DNA of 38,352 nucleotides, from the NCBI GenBank assembly GCA_016926855.1, contig JAFGNT010000034.1:1-38352 (forward strand). The letters run 5' to 3'. The translations under genes were made by a program, and so were the position numbers. Every line of letters starts with the position of its first letter. Within the stretch, counting starts at the first letter, position 1. The DNA is from Methanomicrobiaceae archaeon. Lineage in GTDB: Archaea > Halobacteriota > Methanomicrobia > Methanomicrobiales > Methanomicrobiaceae. Positions 32,198 through 38,352 of this stretch are shown here, one piece after another. Under the pieces are notes generated by a model, which made no database searches, was not told where the DNA came from, and saw nothing but the letters and a program-made list of their open reading frames with translations.

Positions 32198-32983
32198 ATG
32201 GCATGGCAGCGTTCATTCCACCCTATGAAGCGCCCCATCAGGATCGGGGTTGGTGCTGCAGCGACGGCCTTCTTCCTGACAGGGCTGCTCTTCGTACGTT
32301 TTTCAGAGGCATCATACGTTGCTGGCGTGTCTGCCTTTTTTGTGCTCCTGCTCGCTCTTCCTTCCTATGCAGGCTATGCCGCATGGCTTGGCCTGAAAAG
32401 ATCGGTTTCTCTGGTGTGCGTCCTGAGCGTTCTTCCCCTGCTTGTCGAGGCACTCGCAGTTGCGACCGGTTTTCCGTACGGCATCTTTTCCTACGGAGAC
32501 GTGCTTGGGTGGAAGGTATTCGGCCTCGTTCCCTGGACCGTTGCATTCGCCTATCCGCCGCTTCTGCTCGGGGTTGTTGCGCTCGCACGCCATCTGGCAG
32601 GTCCTTATCCCCGGAAACTCATCCCCATAGCCACGGGACTGCTGGTCGCAGCGGACCTGGTTATCGATCCGGCGGCAGTGCATGCAGGGTTCTGGTCGTG
32701 GGAAGAGTACGGGTGGTACTACGGTATCCCGCCGGTAAACTTCGCAGGATGGGTCCTGACCGGCGCTCTTTACATCACTATTATCTGGTGGTTTGTGAAA
32801 ACGCCTTCTGCAAAGAGCTGTCTCGATCCGGTTGCCGGGGCGAGCAGTATGCTGCTGATTCTCGCTTTCTGGACAGGCTATCTCCTTCGCGAGGGCCTTT
32901 TTTTCCCGGCCGCCATCGGCATGCTGCTCATGCTTGGCTCCGCTGTGATCGTGCACTCAACCGATGCCGGGAACCGGCAGTAA
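32198..32983 (+). CDS. cruF: Carotenoid C-1'' hydratase-like membrane protein (CruF family)
   Basis: 261 residues with about seven membrane helices. Conserved CruF/DUF422 blocks are ATGFPYGIFSYGDVLGWKVF, GLVPWTVAFAYPPLLLG, and DLVIDPAAVHAGFWSWEEYG followed by YYGIPPVNFAGWVLTG. In haloarchaea CruF hydrates bisanhydrobacterioruberin to bacterioruberin; in bacteria CruF hydrates lycopene ends. It starts 12 bp after the prenyltransferase. ATG 32198 is listed; the internal ATG 32225 (MKRPIRIGVG) is possible because neither has a strong ribosome binding site. It is the last gene of the crtI-crtB-elongase-cruF run. Confidence 0.88.
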   Translation: MAWQRSFHPMKRPIRIGVGAAATAFFLTGLLFVRFSEASYVAGVSAFFVLLLALPSYAGYAAWLGLKRSVSLVCVLSVLPLLVEALAVATGFPYGIFSYGDVLGWKVFGLVPWTVAFAYPPLLLGVVALARHLAGPYPRKLIPIATGLLVAADLVIDPAAVHAGFWSWEEYGWYYGIPPVNFAGWVLTGALYITIIWWFVKTPSAKSCLDPVAGASSMLLILAFWTGYLLREGLFFPAAIGMLLMLGSAVIVHSTDAGNRQ

Positions 32984-33014
32984 CTTTATGTGTGTATGAT
33001 CCGTAGGTGGTTGC

Positions 33015-33497
33015 ATGCGAGCTGCCATTATCTATCATAGCGAGACCGGGCGGACGCGGGCTGTTGCCGAAGCAACCGCCGCCCGGTGCGGTGCCGATTG
33101 TATCAGGGTGTACCCCCGCCCCGCCTATACGGCGCTGACCCGCTTCCTCTTCGGGCCGCGACGGGCAGTTTTAGGTCACCACGACCGGATTAGTCCCGCA
33201 CCAATCGATGTATCGGCGTACGATACCATCGTTATCGGCTCGCCGGTCTGGGCAGGCCACCCGACGCCCCCTGTTGTCTCAGCGGTCGGAAGCCTGCAGG
33301 GCTGCCGCGGCAAAGAGGCGGTGCTGTTTGTAACCTGCTGCGTCACGCCGGGGATCGCCCTTGAGCGGATGTCCGCGATGGCGGAGGGCATGGGGATGAC
33401 GGTGCGGGGCGGCATGGCATTTCCCGGAAGAAGCGTCCATGACCCGCTCCAGCTTGATGCGCTTGCGGCGCTTGTTGCAAAGAAACCGGAGGAATAA
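33015..33497 (+). CDS. Flavodoxin-like protein
   Basis: 160 residues. The FMN phosphate loop is IIYHSETGRTRAVAEA (the (T/S)xTGxT-type motif), and the isoalloxazine loop region is DTIVIGSPVWAGHPTPPV. This is a single-domain electron carrier or flavodoxin-fold reductase subunit in the cytoplasm. ATG 33015 has GGTGGT a few bases upstream, and TTTATG near 32985-32990 could be its promoter. It lies 31 bp after cruF in the same direction. It might supply electrons to an oxidoreductase, including the desaturase, but that link is speculative; methanogens have many flavodoxin-like proteins. Confidence 0.85.
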   Translation: MRAAIIYHSETGRTRAVAEATAARCGADCIRVYPRPAYTALTRFLFGPRRAVLGHHDRISPAPIDVSAYDTIVIGSPVWAGHPTPPVVSAVGSLQGCRGKEAVLFVTCCVTPGIALERMSAMAEGMGMTVRGGMAFPGRSVHDPLQLDALAALVAKKPEE

Positions 33498-33573
33498 TGG
33501 CGGGTAGGCCATAGATCCCCAGGCCCTTCCGGGGTTGAAGGGGGGCCGGGCGGCAGGGAAGAAAGACGCCACC

Positions 33574-33584
33574 TTTATAATTTT
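33574..33584 (+). promoter_or_regulatory. TATA box upstream of tRNA-Thr
   Basis: TTTATAATTTT, 46-56 bp before the mature tRNA. It would give a transcript beginning near 33603-33607 with a short 5' leader that RNase P would remove. Confidence 0.5.
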
Positions 33585-33629
33585 TCAGCGCGAACATTCA
33601 TGAGCACCGGCAGAGCGGTGCAGTATCGT

Positions 33630-33701
33630 GCCGTTGTGGCTTAGAGGTATAGCGGCTGATTCGTAATCAGCAGGTCGGGGGTTCAAATCCCTCCAACGGC
33701 T
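33630..33701 (+). tRNA. tRNA-Thr(CGT)
   Basis: 72 nt. The acceptor stem is GCCGTTG/CAACGGC with discriminator T. The anticodon stem is GCTGA/TCAGC and the loop TTCGTAA gives anticodon CGT (threonine, codon ACG). The T arm is GGGGGTTCAAATCCCTC. CCA is not encoded and no intron is seen. T-rich sequence follows (T6 at 33730-33735). Confidence 0.96.
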
Positions 33702-33788
33702 TTGGATTTTGAGTTTCAAAGCCCTTTGATTTTTTCACGTAGTTCCCGATCATTTTTTTCGAAATTTTTTGTGTAAATGAACTACCCC

Positions 33789-34436
33789 TCACCACGCCGC
33801 ATGCTCTGCAATATGCATGAGCGTGTCGGCCACCGTTTTAAGGATCATAAAGAGCACCAGTCCGAACCCGCTCAGGAAGAGAAAACTGAAGACGACGGCG
33901 AGGTGCATCGGGATGATCCGGGCGTACGGGGTGATGATGACCCGGCCGAGGCTCTGTGTCCGTTCGGCGTCCCGGCGGTAGTTAAGGACGAAAGAGAAGG
34001 CGTGGTTGAGAAAGAAGAGGAGTGCACCGGAGAAGACGAGATTCAGGGCCTCCGGGCCCAGCGGGACTGCCATCCACAGAAAAACAAGGTACACGAAATG
34101 GAAAAATCCGTAGTGAACGGCAAAGAAACCGGCGAGGCGCCGCTGAGTCTTTCGTGTCGGCTCCACCGGCGCATCGTTCACCCGTATATCGTCGGTGGTG
34201 AAGTGCCTCAGACTGAGGATCCTGAAAAACTGGAAAAAGCCGATGATCACGCTCTGGCACCAGTAGATCCAGATGACGGTTCCGATATCCCATTGCTGGT
34301 ACAGGGCCAGCGCCAGCACCGCGACGTTGGTTGCGATCAGGGTCGCGGTGGAGGAGTCCATGCCGGAGACGATCCACGAACGGCTCCCGATCTCCGGACG
34401 AGCGCTGTCCGGAGGGGGCCCGCTGAGTGCGGCCAT
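33789..34436 (-). CDS. DUF6498-type integral membrane protein
   Basis: 215 residues with about five to six membrane helices: ATLIATNVAVLALALYQQW, VIWIYWCQSVIIGFFQFFRI, LAGFFAVHYGFFHFVYLVFLW, LVFSGALLFFLNHAFSFVL and LAVVFSFLFLSGFGLVLFMI. The stretch WIYWCQSVIIGFFQFFRIL and the paired HYGFFHFVY and NHAFSF histidine motifs are characteristic of this uncharacterised family. Function is unknown. ATG 34436 is supported by a CTTTTTACG element about 25-30 bp upstream, which would make a leaderless mRNA. The internal ATG 34361 (MDSSTATLIATN), nearer the first helix, is the alternative. It ends near tRNA-Thr, which is convergent with it. Confidence 0.8.
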   Translation of the reverse strand: MAALSGPPPDSARPEIGSRSWIVSGMDSSTATLIATNVAVLALALYQQWDIGTVIWIYWCQSVIIGFFQFFRILSLRHFTTDDIRVNDAPVEPTRKTQRRLAGFFAVHYGFFHFVYLVFLWMAVPLGPEALNLVFSGALLFFLNHAFSFVLNYRRDAERTQSLGRVIITPYARIIPMHLAVVFSFLFLSGFGLVLFMILKTVADTLMHIAEHAAW

Positions 34437-34686
34437 GTCGAAGGGTGGGCGGTGGAACGTAAAAAGACTGCAGTATTATTATCGGCCTGTAAAGGCTCCA
34501 AACGCATTCTGCGTGAAGTGCGACCCGCCGTGCAGATAATCCGGGCCGCTCTCACCCTCAGGTGAAGGAGCGAAAGATCCCCCGGATTTGCTTCCCGCAA
34601 TACACTCGAAAAAAACGCCCAGGGTCCTCACTTTTCGTGTATTCCCTTAAATATCCCTTTTTCCCGTTTAAAAAATAAATCCCCGC
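34437..34686. other. Divergent promoter region between DUF6498 gene and the large surface-protein gene
   Basis: Intergenic, about 300 bp in all including the promoter at 34687. It contains A/T-rich tracts (AAATATCCC, TTTAAAAAATAAAT) typical of archaeal promoters. I see no gene; small frames here have no ribosome binding site and biased composition. Confidence 0.4.
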
Positions 34687-34700
34687 TTTTATTATATATC
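34687..34700 (+). promoter_or_regulatory. TATA box of the large surface-protein gene
   Basis: TTTTATTATATATC, ending 34 bp before ATG 34735. A G-run (GGGGGGG) lies a few bases before the start codon and may help ribosome binding, though it is not a classical motif. Confidence 0.55.
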
Positions 34701-34734
34701 CCGGACACCACTCCTGTTTTGGGGGGGCAGAAAT

Positions 34735-37700
34735 ATGGCACATGTACTGGTGCGTGCAGGAAGCGTCTACTTCGTAGTGATGCTGGTGATTATGGCGCCG
34801 GCGGCGGGATGGAACACGCCCGGCGCCGACTATTCCCGGAGCGATTGCTGTTTCGCATCGAAATGCTGGGACGATAAACCCTGTTCGTCGTGCACTTTTA
34901 CCGCAAAAGTTGACGCGGCGTGGGACTGGCAGATGAAGGAGTGGCGGAGCTATGATAATCCCGACGCCCATGTGTACCTGCTGCAGAACGGGATCCGGAT
35001 CCTGCAGGAGAAGGGCTATGATAACTGGGCCGCCTATCTGGCGGATGAGAACAATTTCCAGGCTCTTGCGGACGGTGCGACATGGGCGGACGCCTATAAG
35101 GGACGCTGGTGGGTCAATGTCTACGTCACCGCCCTGCTGGGTACCATCGAAATACCAGTATACAAAACCGATCCCACCTGTGCGGCAGGATGGGACCATT
35201 ACTATAACAGTTACCAGACCGATCCGCCGGGCAAGGGGCTGGAGTGCCTGGACGTCTCGGTCATCACCCAGTACTTTCTGGATGCGTTCGCCCCTATTCT
35301 CTCTGCGGGCGTGATTAACGGGTCTCTGACCGCTCTGCAATTCCTGCCCACCGTGGGCTTCGTCTTCCAGGGCATCAAGGTGCTGCAGGATGTGGGCATG
35401 CTGGGAGTCAGGATCATCATCAGCCCGGCGATCCGGGAATCTTACCCCTCTGCGGGCAAACTTTCCCAGGAGCACTTCGATTCGGCGGTGAATGCCTACA
35501 CCGCAACCTACGATATGACGCACCGCTACTGGGAGCACCGTTCGGCGCAGTACGACAGCCTTTTTCAGGCGGGGTGGGCGGCGCACCTTGCCCAGGATGT
35601 CTGCGTCATCTACCACCAGCGGGATGTCTGGGATACCTTTGAGTACTACCATGCCGCCTTCGAGGATCAGGCAACCGGCCTCGGAGACCCGGATGCCAAT
35701 CCCGCCTATCATGTCCACGCCAAGGACTGGACGGTGGCTGCGAACTACGACTCCCTGACCGTGGCGCAGATCTGCCGGGAGGGGGCACTGGCGACCAACA
35801 ATCCCCAGCTCTGGGAAAAGGCGAAAAGCGATGATCCCAAGGTGCGGGACGTTGCCCTGCGGCAGGGGCTGAAAGTGGCCGATCAAGTCACCGCGGCCCT
35901 GCTGGCCAAGTACCTGACCAATCTGGGCATTCCCATGTACGTGCCCACGTTCAAGGGTGCCGTCTACGACGCCACCACCGGAAAACCGGTGGAAGGGGCG
36001 TATGTCTTCTACCGGGAGAAGCTCGGCTATACCGGCGACCCGGATGCGGCGGGTGGCATTCAAACCTTCATCGACCAGCAGCGGTCCTGGGACTATACAA
36101 CTACCGATCTCAAGGGCGCCTTTGCCCTCACCCTGCAGGAGGGGCGGACCTACCTTATACGGGCTGAGCTACCGGGCTACAGCTATGCCGGCTACATCGA
36201 CGTCTCCACCCAGGAGCCGATGGGCCAGACGATCACACCGAAGACGGTGGAGTTCACCCAGGCCTATGCGGGAGGCGCCCTTTCCGATATCAGCTATTTC
36301 GTCTACCTCACCCCCGTGGGCAGCGGGGGTCTCCTTCAGGCGATGTTTGTCTCACCGTCCCCGCTGTTCTACAGCTATGCCGGGCCGGACCCCGCCCTCC
36401 CCCTCAGCACTGCGATATCCCCTGCATTGCGCCGCGATCTGGCGGATGCGGTCATGGCTGTCCGTGCCGATACCACAGTCCTGGCCTCCAAGGCATCGGG
36501 CGCCGCTTACCCCCTGCAGATCCCCGGTGAGACCTACATCGAGATCGAGGTGGCAAACCTGCTCAACGTAGGTACCGCAAAGACCCTGCAGTCGCCTCAG
36601 CAGATTGAGACCGCCCTCGCAGCGACGGGAACCACATGGGCGAAGTACCACGACATCGTCCGGAATCCGGCCGCTTTCCAGGCGTTCACTCCCCTCCTCT
36701 CGCCCGATGTGCCGGTCACCGTGAGTCCCGGGGAAGTGCAGCCCCCGGATACCGCCACGGAGACCATCCGCTGGCAGTTCAGCGTCAGCCCGGATTTCGC
36801 CATCTCCTCGGAGACGCTCAGGCTTGATCCCCTCGCCGATAAAACGCAGGCGTCGGTGGACACCGGATATTCTCCCGCGGCCATCGCCGCTCTGATCCAG
36901 GCCGCACCCCGGGAGCAGGTGATGCTTTCCGACGGCAACGTCACCGACGTCCCGGTGCTCTCCTACTCCTTCGGCGGCGGGAACATGGTCCATGGGGAAG
37001 GCCAGCCCCTGTCGGAGTACCACCTGGGCCGGGTGCCGGCCGCAAACGCAAAGATCAAAGTGACCCTGGTGTCGGAGCCGGGCTGCATCGGACCGGAGTT
37101 TACGGTGATCCCCGCCACAACCGCCCAGATCCAGTATGACGGGGAAACCAAGCCGACGAGCCTTGCCGGGCAGAACAAAATGCAGCAGGCGTTTGCTACC
37201 CCGGCCCCGGTAAGTCAGAGTACCGATAGCACTATCGAGTCGTTCACCCTGCTGACCAATGCTGAGGGGGTTGCGGCGCTCACCCTGAAAAGCGGCAGCC
37301 AGGCAGGAAAGATCAAGCTCTTTGTCGAGATCATCGACAACCCCGGTGCGACCGGCATCAAACCCCACCAGCTGGTGGAGGTTGTGGTGCAGCCCCCGAT
37401 TATGCAGGTGGATGCGGCGCCGGTCATCGTGCCCCCGTCGCTGGGGGTGGTTGCCCCGCGGCAGCCCCTTGTGGCCACCTATCTGGCGAGCTATAACAGC
37501 GAGGATGTCACCGTCGTCGACACCGGCATGGGACTGCAGGTCACGGAGGCCGGGGACGGCACTCTCGTGATGAGCATGGTAGAGACCGGCCCGGCCACGG
37601 TGGCTTCCCCATCCATGGCCGTGAAGGCGGCGGCCCCCGAGTCCTCATCCCCCTTCGGCTGGCTCTCGGGGATCATCGATGGCATCCTCGCTATCCCCGG

Positions 37701-38352
37701 TCAGATCATGGGCATCTTCAGCAGCGGTGAGAAGCAGGGTGCCGGGCCTGCCGACGGCACTCCCTGCGACGACGGGAACGCCTGCACAATTGAGGACGTA
37801 TACGATGGAGGGGCCTGCAGGGGCGGTCCCTTCCTTAACTGCGACGACGGCAATCCCACCACCGAGGACTGGTGCGATCCTGCTGTCGGCTGCCGGCACG
37901 AGGATATGAGTGGCGGGGCTCCTGCCGACGGGACTCCCTGCGACGACGGGAACGCCTGCACGGTCAACGATTTCACCGAAGGTGACGTTTGCATGGGCGG
38001 TCCCTTCCTGAACTGCGACGACGGCAATCCCACTACCGAGGACTGGTGCGATCCTGCTGTCGGCTGCTTGCACGAGGATATGAGCGGGGGCATCCCTGCC
38101 GACAGAACACCCTGCGACGACGGAAACGCCTGCACGGTCAACGACGTGGTGATAGGAGGAGTCTGCGAGGGCGGAGAGCCGGTATTCTGCGACGACGGCA
38201 ACCCCACCACCGAGGACTGGTGCGACCCGGAGATTGGCTGCCAGCACGAGGATATGAGCGGTGGTACCCGTGACGGCACCCGTTGCGACGACGGGAACGC
38301 CTGCACGGTCAACGACGTGGTGATGGGAGGTGTCTGCGAGGGCGGAGAGCCG
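34735..38352 (+). CDS. Large secreted protein with carboxypeptidase-regulatory-like domain and six-cysteine tandem repeats (runs off the right edge)
   Basis: An uninterrupted frame of 1206 codons from ATG 34735 to the window edge with no stop. Residues 1-25 (RAGSVYFVVMLVIMAPAAGW) form a signal peptide. The first cysteines follow (SDCCFASKCWDDKPCSSC). Residues about 30-395 form a large, mostly helical, aromatic-rich domain I do not recognise. At about 400-490 there is a carboxypeptidase-regulatory-like beta-sandwich (FKGAVYDATTGKPVEGAYVF). About 500-1000 is a beta-rich region. An amphipathic helix (WLSGIIDGILAIPGQIMGIF) precedes the repeats, which begin at residue 1006: four units of about 58 residues, each with six cysteines and the motif CDDGNxCTxxD...CDDGNPTTEDWCD. 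The C-terminal end and any anchor are outside the window. An envelope or adhesive role is inferred. Long frames on the other strand are shadows. Confidence 0.85.
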   Translation, partial: MAHVLVRAGSVYFVVMLVIMAPAAGWNTPGADYSRSDCCFASKCWDDKPCSSCTFTAKVDAAWDWQMKEWRSYDNPDAHVYLLQNGIRILQEKGYDNWAAYLADENNFQALADGATWADAYKGRWWVNVYVTALLGTIEIPVYKTDPTCAAGWDHYYNSYQTDPPGKGLECLDVSVITQYFLDAFAPILSAGVINGSLTALQFLPTVGFVFQGIKVLQDVGMLGVRIIISPAIRESYPSAGKLSQEHFDSAVNAYTATYDMTHRYWEHRSAQYDSLFQAGWAAHLAQDVCVIYHQRDVWDTFEYYHAAFEDQATGLGDPDANPAYHVHAKDWTVAANYDSLTVAQICREGALATNNPQLWEKAKSDDPKVRDVALRQGLKVADQVTAALLAKYLTNLGIPMYVPTFKGAVYDATTGKPVEGAYVFYREKLGYTGDPDAAGGIQTFIDQQRSWDYTTTDLKGAFALTLQEGRTYLIRAELPGYSYAGYIDVSTQEPMGQTITPKTVEFTQAYAGGALSDISYFVYLTPVGSGGLLQAMFVSPSPLFYSYAGPDPALPLSTAISPALRRDLADAVMAVRADTTVLASKASGAAYPLQIPGETYIEIEVANLLNVGTAKTLQSPQQIETALAATGTTWAKYHDIVRNPAAFQAFTPLLSPDVPVTVSPGEVQPPDTATETIRWQFSVSPDFAISSETLRLDPLADKTQASVDTGYSPAAIAALIQAAPREQVMLSDGNVTDVPVLSYSFGGGNMVHGEGQPLSEYHLGRVPAANAKIKVTLVSEPGCIGPEFTVIPATTAQIQYDGETKPTSLAGQNKMQQAFATPAPVSQSTDSTIESFTLLTNAEGVAALTLKSGSQAGKIKLFVEIIDNPGATGIKPHQLVEVVVQPPIMQVDAAPVIVPPSLGVVAPRQPLVATYLASYNSEDVTVVDTGMGLQVTEAGDGTLVMSMVETGPATVASPSMAVKAAAPESSSPFGWLSGIIDGILAIPGQIMGIFSSGEKQGAGPADGTPCDDGNACTIEDVYDGGACRGGPFLNCDDGNPTTEDWCDPAVGCRHEDMSGGAPADGTPCDDGNACTVNDFTEGDVCMGGPFLNCDDGNPTTEDWCDPAVGCLHEDMSGGIPADRTPCDDGNACTVNDVVIGGVCEGGEPVFCDDGNPTTEDWCDPEIGCQHEDMSGGTRDGTRCDDGNACTVNDVVMGGVCEGGEP
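37750..38352 (+). repeat. Tandem protein-coding repeats, units of 171-174 bp
   Basis: Units begin at 37750, 37924, 38098 and 38269 (174, 174 and 171 bp apart); the fourth is cut by the window edge. Each encodes six cysteines in the order PCDDGNAC, xC, CDDGNPTTEDWC, GC, ending HEDMSGG. Units 1 and 2 share almost the same second half (GGPFLNCDDGNP). Unit 3 and the start of unit 4 share NDVVxGGVCEGGEP, indicating stepwise duplication. Confidence 0.85.

Noticed and set aside
34558-36063. 501-codon minus-strand frame opposite the surface protein
   Set aside because: The plus strand is open for over 3.6 kb with a signal peptide and repeats; the minus-strand product is a low-complexity shadow produced by high-GC codon usage.

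Overview
The window reads as chromosomal DNA of a methanogenic archaeon, most likely a member of the Methanomicrobiales. The evidence is: archaeal ribosomal proteins S15 and S3Ae; the methanogen-type (class 2) seryl-tRNA synthetase; KEOPS subunit Pcc1; the hydrogenase maturation factor HypF; many archaeal-only families (DUF3467, DUF5612, DUF5814-type helicase); TATA-box promoters; T-tract terminators; and GGTG/GAGGTG-type ribosome binding sites. GC content is moderately high and genes are tightly packed. I do not name a genus.

Layout: (1) 1-1076 (-) is the N-terminal part of an HTH-PAS-GAF sensor cut by the window edge; a paralogue lies at 23837-25393 (+). (2) 1464-2156 is a surface protein with two tandem PEGA-like repeats, converging on hypF (2179-4392, -). 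(3) 4439-7825 (+) is an overlapping run of two HTH regulators and a Ski2-like helicase. (4) 7857-9538 (-) pairs a methyltransferase-like protein with a bactofilin-like beta-helix protein. (5) 9656-13698 (-) is a translation/genome-maintenance operon rpsO-DHH phosphoesterase-pcc1-serS-rps3ae. The unannotated pcc1 is only 74 codons and overlaps both neighbours. Its upstream region folds into several strong hairpins. (6) 13958-16395 carries a membrane PAS histidine kinase, tRNA-Gly(CCC) and two tiny genes. (7) 16542-21152 (+) holds a degenerate NTPase, an MscS-type channel and a P-type ATPase that is strikingly like the animal Na,K-ATPase alpha subunit. (8) 21260-23468 (+) is an overlapping ACT protein-TsaC/Sua5-nucleotidyltransferase operon. 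(9) 25490-27166 contains a small HEAT protein, a Cas4-like protein that appears to lack the catalytic lysine, and a DUF3467 protein. (10) 27238-33497 (+) contains an ABC1/UbiB kinase followed by crtI-crtB-UbiA prenyltransferase-cruF and a flavodoxin. This gene set matches acyclic C50 carotenoid (bacterioruberin-type) synthesis. (11) tRNA-Thr(CGT) and a DUF6498 membrane protein follow. (12) From 34735 to the window edge one uninterrupted reading frame of at least 1206 codons encodes a secreted protein ending in six-cysteine tandem repeats.

How it hangs together: translation quality control is represented by two t6A-pathway genes (pcc1 and tsaC/sua5), serS, two ribosomal proteins and two tRNAs. 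The cell envelope and ion balance are represented by the MscS channel, the Na,K-like pump, the carotenoid operon and two secreted repeat proteins. The most noteworthy systems are the NTPase-MscS-Na,K-like pump cluster and the four-gene C50 carotenoid operon with a UbiB-type kinase in front of it.
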